Of a stretch of DNA of 64,000 nt, positions 53,616-64,000 are shown in pieces (the first letter of the stretch is position 1; every line of letters begins with the position of its first letter). Below the pieces are notes generated by a model that saw only the letters and a list, made by a program, of their open reading frames with translations, was not told the DNA's origin and ran no database searches. The stretch is from Homalodisca vitripennis (Eukaryota > Arthropoda > Insecta > Hemiptera > Cicadellidae): positions 143,784,001-143,848,000 of the forward strand of contig NC_060212.1 in assembly GCF_021130785.1 (NCBI RefSeq), given 5' to 3'. Both the position numbers and the translations under genes were made by a program.

Positions 53616-56262
53616 ATTACAAAAACAGGCACTTTCTATGTAGGAAACAGAATTTAACTTCGTTAATGTAGGTTAAAACATTTATACAGTTTGATGTTAA
53701 CTATATCAGTATACTTATTGTGGAATAACAGCCAAAAATACGGAGCAATCATCTTTTTAGGATTTTGACAGCTAAAGAGCACAACATACACAGCTAGCAG
53801 AGAGTTGTACATAGCTACTCGAGAACTCTTACCATCCAGAGACGAAACTTCATGGAATAAAGTAAATAATAGTGAAAAGTAGAAACTGAATTATAAATAA
53901 CATTATGATTGAATTAAGGTCCAATTCTTTTATCTAAAAACACGCTGTCTGCTGCATTGTTACCAAATCCAGTGTTTTTATTATAGCACGAGAAGGTATC
54001 TTATTTGAATTGCGTGTGGTTTCTGTTTTCAATAAGAGGTCGGCCAGAGCGTCCCGTCGTGTTAGAACAGCTTGTCAGGCTGTCTCTAAACACCTGTTGG
54101 TTTTTTACCTGGTATTTTTTGTGTAACCAGTTTGATTTAGGGCCTGCCTTACAGCCCTTTGTCTGCCATCCCCTTCTCTCCCGCCTTCCAATCCACAAAT
54201 CAAACACCACTTTGCCCAAGTCGACCTTCTTGGGAAGGTGTTTATTTTTTATGTTTATTATTTTTTTACACATGCTTATCTTTTTCTATATATACGGTAA
54301 TAAAGAGTACGGTAATGGTACACATTATTCTTGTTATAAAAGTCAAACAATTAAGAATAGCGATAAAAATCAATACCTATAAAGAACTACATGAAATAAT
54401 AGCTAACAAATAATGATAAGATAACCTATTATCACAGTACATTACGTTGTATTTGATTTTAAATAGTGAAAATGACAATGGTTTAACAAAAATAGTATAT
54501 AGTTAACATTTAATTTAAAAAATTTAGAACTTTTAAAGAGTCAAGGTGTATTGGATTGTTTCAATTCATTTATATACTGAATTTACCTATAAATTTTAAA
54601 TTTTGTACGCGAGTCCAAACAGTTCGGCACCTAATATACATACACTGTCACTAGAGCCAAATATTATATTTTGAATATTCAACTTTTAAAAATATAATAT
54701 CTTAATCTCATTATTCCGAATGAGAGGATATATAGATTTTCGTTATAGTCAGCGTTGCTGCAAAACTATGATCACTTCACATTTATTTGCCATTGACATA
54801 TTTAAATTATACAGCACGGTGGAAATTATATTGCTATACCGTACAAGAATCTAATGGTGTCTGAATGTGTGTTAATGTGTGTGTTACTAAATCACATAAA
54901 AACTACTGGACCCATTGAATTGGTATTTTACGTGGACATTTTTAGGGCCCCTGGTTAATATATAGACCTATTCTTTTTTCGAAAATAAATCCATCCAAAC
55001 TACTCCCCACTGGTCTCTGAAGTAGCGAAAGATCCTATCTTGGTGTCTAAAGTTACATTACAGCAAGCAATTATTATTAGGAAAGAGCCCGTGAATTGCA
55101 ACCAACTGTTATGTGTGGACAATGTTTTATGACAGCACAACCATACGTTTAATTAATTTAACCACTATTTGCAATTCTTTTACTTGAGAGCATAGAGTAC
55201 GCTTGATAGTAACTACACTTCTTATTTCAACGTTTTCTGCAGTCACTGTTAAGGTACAGAATAAGGAAATATCCAGATAAGAAAATTAAAAGTTATAGTA
55301 AAAATAAACTTTTAACTGTACATTTTAGCAAATATTAAGTATGCAGTGCTTGGTCAATACTAACCAACTTTTACTATAAATTTACAGAGTTATACAACCC
55401 GTCATAGTGGTGTTTTGATAGAAGTAGGCTTCTCAAATCTGTGCATGTACGATTTTCTTCATCATGGAAACTAAGGAAAATCAACCATAATGGAAAAATA
55501 CTAAAAGTAAATTGCAATAGCCATACACACACGCGTGCGCACGGACATGCACTTTTCGATATATTTTCTAATTCAACTTTTGGCGTCGGAAATATAATTC
55601 GCTCATATGCGTGCGAAGCCACGGGTAACTGATAGTAGTATTATAACATTAATTATCAATAATAGGATTCCATATTTTTTGTGGGGTTTATTATAAAAAT
55701 TGGGTGGGCAGTATTTTTTTCTCTTTGACGAATGGAACCACAAACCTGTCTATTCGCCTTGAGAGAGGAACCCCCCGAAGAGGCCTGACAAGGGTTCTAA
55801 GGCAACCCTAGTCCCCTAATAAAGGAAACGAGAAATGCCCTTTCCCAACAGAGATTCCAATGAGTCATAAATCATTCGTAATGTACTACTGCATTGCAGT
55901 TGCTATGAAGTCTGTAACACACTACGGAGTCAAGTTGTTTAACCTTTCCGGAAGGTTAAGAGTTAAACTTACAAAATGTTGATGTATAGCTGCCATTACA
56001 TTTTGATTAGGCTATTTGTCTGCAGTTTCGTTCGTAACTGAGCGAACATCATAATTATCGTTGACTTTACGACAAACTCTCCGACTTTGCCAGGTTATTG
56101 CACTTTGTACTTAGTATCCTGGACTATGTATTCATCTATATATTTAAATCTGCGTGGTATTTAGCTAGGAATATAATTAATTTTGTCAAAGTAAGATGCT
56201 TATTGCGAATACATTAGCCACTCCTTTACATGAACGCGAGTTGTGTAGTAAATTGTTAAATC
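53616..56262. other. Probable frizzled intron, no gene recognised
   Basis: AT-rich. Overlapping frames at 54001-54413 lack domains. The 54870-55030 stretch (AAACTACTGGACCCATTGAA) and the 55510-55630 stretch (ending GTGCGAAGCCACGGGTAACT) resemble ends of common insect interspersed repeats. No exon encoding the missing frizzled helices was recognised. Confidence 0.45.
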
Positions 56263-58182
56263 TTTGCGGTGAAGAGGTTTTCTGGACTATTGAGGGTACA
56301 TTATGAGGCGAGGATGCTGGTTTGTTAACTGAATTGTACGCGTTGAAGAGGTATTCTGACTATTGAGGGTACATTATGAGGCGAGGATGCTGTTTTGTAA
56401 CTGAATTGTACGCTGTGAAGAGGTATTCTGACTATTGAGGGTACATTATGAGGCGAGGATGCTGTTTTGTTAACTGAATTGTACGCGTTGTGAAGAGGTA
56501 TTCTGACTATTGAGGGTACATTATGAGGCAAGGATGCTGGTTTGTTAACTAAATTGTACGCTGTGAAGAGGTATTCCGACTATTGAGGGTACATTATGAG
56601 GCGAGGATGCTGGTTTGTTAACTGAATTGTACGCGTTGAAGAGGTATTCTGACTATTGAGGGTACATTATGACTGAATTGTACGCTGTGAAGAGGTAGCA
56701 TTCTGACTATTGAGGGTACATTATGAGGCAAGGATGCTTGCTGTTTTGTTAACTGAATTGTACGCTGTGAAGAGGTAGTATTCTGACTATTGAGGGTACA
56801 TTATGAGGCGAGGATGCTGGTTTGTTAACTAAATTGTACGCTGTGAAGAGGTATTCTGACTATTGAGGGTACATTATGAGGCGAGGATGCTGGTTTGTTA
56901 ACTAAATTGTACGCTGTGAAGAGGTATTCTGACTATTGAGGGTACATTATGAGGCGAGGATGCTGGTTTGTTAACTGAATTGTACGTTGTGAAGAGGTAT
57001 TCCGACTATTGAGGGTACATTATGAGGCAAGGATGCTGGTTTGTTAACTAAATTGTACGCTGTGAAGAGGTATTCTGACTATTGAGGGTACATTATGAGG
57101 CGAGGATGCTGGTTTGTTAACTGAATTGTACGCTGTGAAGAGGTAGTATTCTGACTATTGAGGGTACATTATGAGGCAAGGATGCTGGTTTGTTAACTAA
57201 ATTGTACGCTGTGAAGAGGTATTCTGACTATTGAGGGTACATTATGAGGCGAGGATGCTGGTTTGTTAACTGAATTGTACGTTGTGAAGAGGTATTCCGA
57301 CTATTGAGGGTGCATTATGAGGCAAGGGATGCAGGATGCTGGTTTGTTAACTAAATTGTACGCTGTGAAGAGGTATTCTGACTATTGAGGGTACATTATG
57401 AGGCGAGGATGCTGGTTTTGTTAACTAAATTGTACGCTGTGAAGAGGTATTCTGACTATTGACATGATTGAGGGTACATTATGAGGCGAGGATGCTGGTT
57501 TTGTTAACTAAATTGTACGCTGTGAAGAGGTATTCTGACTATTGAGGGTACATTATGAGGCGAGGATGCTGGTTTGTTAACTGAATTGTACGCTGTGAAG
57601 AGGTAGTATTCTGACTATTGAGGGTACATTATGAGGCGAGGATGCTGGTTTGTTAACTGAATTGTACGCTGTGAAGAGGTAGTATTCTGACTATTGAGGG
57701 TACATTATGAGGCGAGGATGCTGGTTTGTTAACTGAATTGTACGCTGTGAAGAGGTAGTATTCTGACTATTGAGGGTACATTATGAGGCGAGGATGCTGG
57801 TTTGTTAACTGAATTGTACGCTGTGAAGAGGTAGTATTCTGACTATTGAGGGTACATTATGAGGCGAGGATGCTGGTTTGTTAACTGAATTGTACGCTGT
57901 GAAGAGGTATTCTGACTATTGAGGGTACATTATGAGGCGAGGATGCTGGTTTGTTAACTGAATTGTACGCTGTGAAGAGGTAGTATTCTGACTATTGAGG
58001 GTACATTATGAGGCGAGGATGCTGGTTTGTTAACTGAATTGTACGCTGTGAAGAGGTAGCATTCTGACTATTGAGGGTACATTATGAGGCGAGGATGCTG
58101 GTTTGTTAACTGAATTGTAGGCTACGCTGCGAAGAGGTATTCCGACTATTGAGCGTACATTATGAGGCAAGGATGCTGGTTT
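56263..58182 (+). repeat. 73-bp minisatellite, about 26 tandem copies
   Basis: The consensus unit begins TGTGAAGAGGTATTCTGACT, continues ATTGAGGGTACATTATGAGG, CGAGGATGCTGGTTTGTTAA and CTGAATTGTACGC. A 76-bp variant carries an extra GTA or GCA after GAGGTA. Variants (CGAGG/CAAGG, CTGAA/CTAAA, TTCTG/TTCCG) recur at spaced positions, implying repeated multi-unit duplication. One unit is shortened near 56670. Copies are very similar to each other, so the array is young or homogenised. Minus-strand frames inside are short and unsupported. Confidence 0.96.
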
Positions 58183-58189
58183 ACAGCTT

Positions 58190-58469
58190 GTCTGATGCGA
58201 GCTTGTTTACTTGATGATTTAGGTTTAGTCAGTTTTGTGTGGAGCCATGGTATGTTTGGCGGCGGTGGGGCAGGTAGAGTGGACTCGGGCCCGACCGGCG
58301 TTAATGGCACACCCTGTAAATCAAGCTGACAGCCCGCCAGATGGCGGCCGCCGTACTATTCCGGGCTCAACATGTGCTGTGCGTCCGCGTCCGCAGTCGT
58401 CTCTACTTAAACAAGGTCGGAGCTTTCATTGAAGAATGCATTTCAGAAGCTGAGTCTACTCATGGCTAT
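58190..58469. other. GC-rich stretch of unknown origin
   Basis: Between the minisatellite and a transposon end, 58230-58420 is GC- and CpG-rich, with two overlapping frames of 65 to 84 codons and no domain. It could be part of a mobile element that ends at 58800, or unrelated. I cannot decide. Confidence 0.35.
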
Positions 58470-58800
58470 TTTAGATGCAATTTCTCAACCATCCAAGATA
58501 AAGAAAGCCAAACATTAAATACAAAAGATTTTAGTTTTTTAAGAGCGCTATTAGTAGGTGTAATTAGACTCATACCTTGCAATTGGACTTTTTAAGGTTT
58601 TACGAGTTTGAAATAACCTAAATTTGAACTGTTTTCAAAAATTCGAAATGTGCTGAAAAGAGACAACTGTAACATATTTTTTAGAAAGAGAACTTGTTTG
58701 ATAACCTTGGTTAAAAATCTGGATTTGCTAAAATGTTTATAGAGGGGAATAGTAATATAAACTGTGAAACCGTACAACTTTGTCATTTTAGACCATCCTG
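58470..58800 (-). mobile_element. Terminal part of the CAGGATGGTC transposon family
   Basis: The right end is CATCCTG followed by TA (58801-58802). On the minus strand it begins CAGGATGGTCTAAAATGACA and is homologous over about 320 bp with the + strand from 11700 (TTACAGTTGTC.CTTTTCAGC, ATTTCAAACTCGTAAAACCT, TTTTTTGTATTTAA). No transposase segment is recognisable in this copy. Confidence 0.7.
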
Positions 58801-58802
58801 TA

Positions 58803-60730
58803 TACAAAGAGTGAAACAAAATTTTTCAAAAAGATCAGTGAATAGAGAGACCTCTAGAATGACGTACATCTAAAAACTTTTAAATGACCCCTACAACTCT
58901 CCTCAAAGTGCAGAAACTTTAGTGAGCTATTTTACGGTTATTTTATTCTCTCCCTGGTTGAAGGACCACGTCATGTGTATTGGAGGAGAGTCAGTGCCGA
59001 GCGCCAGCGATATTCACAAGCGCGCCGGCTGCACAGATACTAACATGCCTTAACTGAAAATCAATGGGGGCGAGGGTGCATGTGATTGGTAGGGTAGGGT
59101 AGGGTCAGCTTGGCTCCGTCTCGGGGAATGACGTAAAGGCAAACAAATCTGTCACTGCACCGTAAGTTAATAACACAAATTCTGTATTACTGTTTATGTT
59201 GAAACGTAAAATAGTTCTTAATTGCAACAGTAATATTTACTATTTTATATTGGCTCTATAGAATGGGGTTGACAGGAAATCATTTAAAGTACCTACACGC
59301 GTTTTCCTAACCTGGAAACAAGACAGGTTATATTATGTAATCTCTATAATGTACAAATATTTGCACTCTGAATGTTAGGTTTTAAAAGAGCGTTCTGCGA
59401 GAGGAAAGTGAGCTGGAGCTTAATCACCATTCACACCTGGCATGGGTTGAACTATTTTCAAAGTTTTGAAAAGGCATTCGGACGTTCTTGGTTTGGTACT
59501 TTAACGGTGTCCAGGGGATACTATCTCTCATGTTAGTAAATTTTATTTTGTTTTGTTTTAGACACACCAAACAACAGCCTCGAAATCAGAAAAATTACCG
59601 CCTTTAAAATTTAAAGAGATTAATTGCAATACTAATGAATGGTCTCAGCAAAGATCAGAGGCATATCATGTAAAAAACCTGATGACTTATAGATATTTGA
59701 CTTATAATGGGCTATTTATAATGTTATACAGATTAGAAAATTAGTAAAATGTCGTTCGTTTACGTATGCAAACATTTCTAAAGTTTGAATTCGTCAAAAA
59801 CACTGCTATTTTGTATCAAGGAAGAAAATACTTTTAATTTGATGCCGATATTAAACAGTAATGGGTAAATATTAATGTACTTCTCTTGGTTCCTGATGAA
59901 TCGAATTTTTGAATGAGGGATTTCAAAACCTAATATGAAGTGGTTATCATTTAAAGATAAATATCTTCCAGTTTGGTAAAGTTTAGTAAACTACTTTTAT
60001 GGATTCAAAAATAGCTTTTATCATTCTTTCCTCCAAGAAATCACTGTTATATACATTTAGCAAATTTCCTTAACATAAAAATGAGAGAAGCTTCCCAATG
60101 TTTAAAGCCCAATTATTTTCAAAATTCACTTGATAATCTTAATGAGAAGTCCCGAATACTTCGTGTCAGTCATTCGTTACAGATGAATATAAATATTAGA
60201 TAAATATGGGTATATAGCCTTCAAGATATGTAAGTCTATGATAAGAAGTCCATTTTGTTACCTAATTATATTCGATTTTAGATAATTAACTTGTATCCAG
60301 ATTTTTTCATTGGCAGTAATGCACAATAGACAGACATTTATGAAACACGATGTAAAAATAATTATAGAAAGGCTAGGAATGATATAGAGGAGCTATATGC
60401 CTAAATGTAGAGGTACCCTACTGTACGTATCCCTTTGACGACATGATGCCAACACAACAATCGTGTGTTTTATATCGACCAGATGTATCGAAACTATATT
60501 TACTATGTGATTTTTTAATCAGCGTTGAAAAACAATAATCTATTAACTTGATAATTATTCTGGAATATACGATTAAAAGCCCCTCAATATCTAAAGGGGA
60601 ATAGAAAAAGTAAAAGTTTATAAAATATTAAGCGTCGAAACAAACCCAGGTTACATACAACACGTGGCGTAGGCTGCATTAGATAGCATTAGCGGCATGT
60701 GGGAATGATAATGCAGTGGAAACGTGAAAT
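58803..60730. other. Probable frizzled intron, no gene recognised
   Basis: There is a GC-richer patch at 58970-59150 with GGTAGGGTAGGGTAGGGT. The rest is AT-rich. No open frame or repeat structure is supportable. Confidence 0.45.
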
Positions 60731-61766
60731 CAATGTTGGTTATGGCGCAATCTTCCCCGCATATACGCACCCCTTGTAACTAACTGTACTGCTACACGAT
60801 GTTAGCGTACACCCGGCACTTGTACCGTACACACTGTATTTGTAACATCCACTGAGGCGGAACGTTCCAATGTTTGTTTATGGCGCAATCTTCCCCGCAT
60901 ATCCCGTAACTAACTGTACTGCTACACGATGTTCGCGTACACCCGGCACTTGTACCGTACACACTGTATTTCTAACATCCACTGAGGCGGAACGTTCCAA
61001 TGTTTGTTTATGGCGCAATCTTCCCCGCATATCCTGTAACTAACTGTACTACTACACGAGGGATGTTCTCGTACACCCGGCACTTGTACCGTACACACTG
61101 TATTTGTAACATCCACTGAGGCGGAACGTTCCAATGTTTTGTTTATGGCGCAATCTTTCCCGCATATCCTGTAACTAACTGTACTACTACACGAGGGATG
61201 TTCTCGTATACCCGGCACTTATACCTTACACACTGTATTTCTAACATCCACTGAGGCGGAACGTTCCAATGTTTGTTTATGGCGGAATCTTCCCCGCATA
61301 TACGCACCCGTTGTAACTAACTGTACTGCTACACGATGTTCGCGTACACCCGGCACTTGTACCGTACACACTGTATTTGTAACATCCACTGAGGCGGAAC
61401 GTTCCAATGTTTGTTTATGGCGCAATCTTTCCCCGCATATCCCGTAACTAACTGTACTGCTACACGATGTTCGCGTACACCCGGCACTTGTACCGTACAC
61501 ACTGTATTTGTAACATCCACTGAGGCGGAACGTTCCAATGTTTGTTTATGGCGCAATCTTCCCCGCATATCCCGTAACTAACTGTACTACTACTACACAC
61601 GAGGGATGTTCTCGTATACCCGGCACTTATACCTTACACACTGTATTTGTAACATCCACTGAGGCGGAACGTTCCAATGTTGGTTTATGGTGCAATCTTC
61701 CCCGCATATACGCACCCGTTGTAACTAACTGTACTGCTACACGATGTTCTCGTACACCCGGCACTT
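60731..61766 (+). repeat. 130-bp minisatellite, about 8 tandem copies
   Basis: The unit begins GGCGGAACGTTCCAATGTTT, continues GTTTATGGCGCAATCTTCCC, CGCATATCCCGTAACTAACT, GTACTGCTACACGATGTTCG, CGTACACCCGGCACTTGTAC, CGTACACACTGTATTTGTAA and CATCCACTGA. GGCGGAACGTTCC recurs at about 60855, 60986, 61119, 61255, 61394, 61526 and 61665. Variants include CGCATATACGCACCC(C/G)TTGTAACT in three units and ACTACACGAGGGATGTTCTC in others. Each unit carries a perfect GGAACGTTCC palindrome. The unit is CpG-rich compared with the surroundings. Minus-strand frames are artefacts of the repeat (130 is not a multiple of 3). Confidence 0.95.
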
Positions 61767-61769
61767 TCT

Positions 61770-63169
61770 TTTACATTAAAAATATCTTATTGGTGCATCC
61801 AAAATTAAGCTTGTCCATTTTGTTATGTTGTATAAATTTTCGTAGATTACGTATAACCGCTGGCGTAACTAGAGACTTTAGTAAGGGAGGCTCCATGTTT
61901 ACCTTTTTCCGATATGTTTTGTTAGCGGTGAGGTAAGCAGTCCTCATGGTGTTGCATTTGAAATGACCTTTAAGACGACAATTTGTTTACTTTTGTTGTC
62001 ACCAATGATGAAATAAAACGTGTTACGGTCAAATTTTAATAATCACGTTTCAGCTACTTATTTTTGTTTATACTTTAAACTATTCTATTATTCGTCTTTG
62101 AACTTAGAAAAATAATAGTTAAATTAGGGTTCGTAAATAAAATGCAATACACGAACTCTGTAATGTACTTTAATATTACATGTTTCTTAATGTATAATCC
62201 CGGCGGAGCAAGCACTTTTTGTGATTAAATGTTTATTGAAATTAAATCTTGCTATTGCCGTTTATAGAAATTTATTGTAGTATATACATACACACACAAT
62301 AACGAACGTATTCACTGTGCTTCCCATGATTAATCCAGTCAATAGTTCTGTGCAGTCTTCTGAACTAGTTCCTTCATCAGTGCTGTCAGATAAGGTTTGA
62401 TATACAGCTCTAGCCGTTCATCTTCAAGCGGATCTGCGTCACTGAGAGTCTAGTCGCAATATAATAATAAATTTAAATGTTTGTTTAGACATAGCAGTTT
62501 ACTGATATCTGTGTTTTTACAGTTAAATATTACTATGACCCAAGGTTACCTCACAATTTTGTCATATCGTGTTTTAGTTCAAAATGTAATTAAATTACAT
62601 TATACGTTAATTATTTTATAATAATTAAATTACATACTTATTAAGTAGGGCTAGATTCTCTGCTCTTGAAAATGGATGTCAGAAATATATTTTAATTTCC
62701 TATAGTGAACCAATTGAGGACTAATAGATCAAATATTGTTGTAAATTAATAACAATTTTAAACATATAAATAAATAAAGTTGTATTTAATATTGGACCGT
62801 TCTATATGGGAACATTATTTCCTAGCCCAATATTTGTTGATCATAAAATGGTAGTTTCAGAAGTTGGGGAGTATTATTGCTTAGTGAATCAATTTGAAAC
62901 AAATGTTAATTAAAGTATGAACCCGCAAAGGCATGAGAATTTAAAGTAATTGGAGTCTCATTAAATCGTTATTCTATTCTAGGAACACATCTCGGTCTTG
63001 GACAACACGATACGCCACTGTTAAGTACGCGCGACCAGGTTCCGGCCTGCAATCTTGAATAAGCAATCAGGACTGCGGCAATGGCTACGACAAGCGTACC
63101 TCCGATGTCTTACAGATTACCAAGATACCTCTCTACCATAGACAACATGATAGGCCAGTATAATGTTTA
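61770..63169. other. AT-rich stretch, no gene recognised
   Basis: AT-rich, with some GC-richer sequence near 62320-62450 and 62985-63110. No open frame with a recognisable domain. The last part may already belong to the LINE fragment that follows. Confidence 0.45.
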
Positions 63170-63955
63170 GGAATAACAGGCTTTGTTGACATCAACAACT
63201 GTGTCCTATACTTCCACAGCCTCAATATCACAACAAACTCTTCAAAAAGCAACGTTTTGAGTTTTGCCTTGCGCACTTCTGGCAACCAGAGTGGGCCTGC
63301 CATCTTGTTAGCTGACTCCACTCTGGAGGAAGTCAGCTCTTCAAAATTACTAGGAATCCATCGATGGCTGACTTGGAATGCGTACATTGACTAGGTTTGT
63401 GCCACAATCCTCTCAGGAATGTTTGTTCTGAAATCTTAAGCTAAATACTGCCCGAGTCAAGTACTGATTAACGCGTATTAGCGCCTGATTTAGTCCCATC
63501 TGACTTACGGAGCTTTGAAGAGGTTGACCAAATACACAGTTTCAAAGAGCATTCAGACTCCAAAAAAGCGATTAGAATAATCGCCAAAATCGAATTAAAA
63601 CAGTCGTGCATTAAAGCTTTCATGAAATTGCAGCTGTTGACTCTGCCGTGCCACTACATTTTGGAAACAACTTTGTTTTGTGTGAGTAAATGTGCCTTAC
63701 CAGAGGTCAAGACATACACACGTGCGTGAGCGAACTAACGAAATGGGATATACAGAACGGTGGTTTATGAAAGCCTGCCCTCGATAGCGGGTGTTCATTT
63801 CCTCAACAGACTTCCCAACTCAGTTAAAGAAGCTCCAACGCCTAAGGAGTTACAGACTCGCCTTAAACGCTTCGTGGTGTCTTAAGCACTCTATAAAGCA
63901 GGTGAGTTTTTGGCATTCGACTTTGAGTCTGCTCTACTAGAAGATTGACTCCGCT
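63170..63955 (+). pseudogene. Jockey/CR1-like non-LTR retrotransposon fragment
   Basis: The + strand reads, with stops and small shifts, LNITTNSSKSNVLSFALRTS, EVSSSKLLGIH followed by LTWNAYID, SGMFVLKS and QVLINAY. These are the reverse-transcriptase thumb and C-terminal region (the KxLGIxxDxxLTWxxHID and YSHLTYG blocks). From 63600 it reads FMKLQLLTLPCHYILETTLF and then VHFLNRLPNSVKEAPTPKEL, the usual tail of such elements. It differs in sequence from the copies at 25566, 28570 and 32162, so it is a distinct lineage. The catalytic core is absent. Confidence 0.82.
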
Positions 63956-64000
63956 GTACTAAAAGGATTACATTGGCGATGCATGAAAGAGGAATAATTG

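Noticed and set aside
54001..54413. Overlapping 84 to 125-codon frames on both strands
   Set aside because: Tested as a possible frizzled TM exon because of hydrophobic stretches. It lacks frizzled signatures and splice agreement (phase 1), so it was not used.
56325..56531. Minus-strand frame with a repeated HNVPSIVRIPL motif
   Set aside because: It is produced by the 73-bp minisatellite and ends as soon as unit length varies.
56263..58182. CRISPR-like array
   Set aside because: Units are contiguous tandem repeats without unique spacers, and the context is a eukaryotic intron.
60922..61568. Overlapping minus-strand frames of 79 to 98 codons with repeated motifs
   Set aside because: They are read from the 130-bp minisatellite. 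The unit is not a multiple of three, so the frame changes each repeat; no gene is supported.

Overview
The window looks like arthropod nuclear DNA, almost certainly from an insect. It is AT-rich, with intron-split genes, an insect-type gustatory receptor, and many insect-type transposable elements: mariner, long-TIR Tc1/mariner-like, Harbinger, TTAA-flanked MITEs, several non-LTR lineages and a Penelope-like element. A hemipteran such as a leafhopper or sharpshooter is my guess from the element mix; the sequence does not prove it. Nothing bacterial or viral was seen.

Three host genes are supported, all on the + strand. (1) A BTB-BACK-PHR protein gene is reconstructed here from nine exons between 12795 and 38595. 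All nine junctions keep one reading frame of 594 codons plus stop. Its 5' end was not located. The N-terminal part is built from small, mostly phase-1 exons encoding an acidic Ser/Thr/Glu/Gly-rich stretch, followed by BTB (23018-35627), BACK and a PHR-like C-terminus (37642-38595). (2) A single-exon gustatory receptor gene (27288-28469) lies inside the 10.6 kb BTB intron, in the same orientation. (3) The first coding exon of a frizzled Wnt receptor (48315-49560) carries the signal peptide, the ten-cysteine CRD and TM1 to TM4. It ends at a phase-1 donor. No exon for TM5-TM7 was recognised downstream, so the following intron probably leaves the window.

Layout: 0-4 kb, a 2.5 kb DNA transposon with about 0.5 kb TIRs. 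6.5-12.6 kb, a transposon cluster with LINE and mariner remnants, one uninterrupted mariner with TA target duplication, and a partial Tc1/mariner-like element. 12.8-38.6 kb, the BTB gene, whose introns hold MITEs, a deleted mariner, at least five non-LTR fragments, a Harbinger derivative and the gustatory receptor. 38.8-47.5 kb, a TTAA MITE, a decayed 2.3 kb LINE, a Penelope-like GIY-YIG fragment, a solo TIR and a 0.48 kb tandem duplication. 48-64 kb, the frizzled exon and a probable intron with a palindromic MITE, a (CA)n run, a TTAA-flanked element, a 73-bp minisatellite of about 26 copies, a 130-bp minisatellite of about 8 copies, and a LINE fragment at the right edge.

The genes do not form an operon or pathway. 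The BTB protein is probably a ubiquitin-ligase adaptor or related scaffold, the gustatory receptor a chemosensory channel, and frizzled a Wnt and planar-polarity receptor. No wholly new system was found. The more interesting points are the symmetric cassette-like exons, the nested receptor, the potentially intact mariner and several unclassified repeat families.
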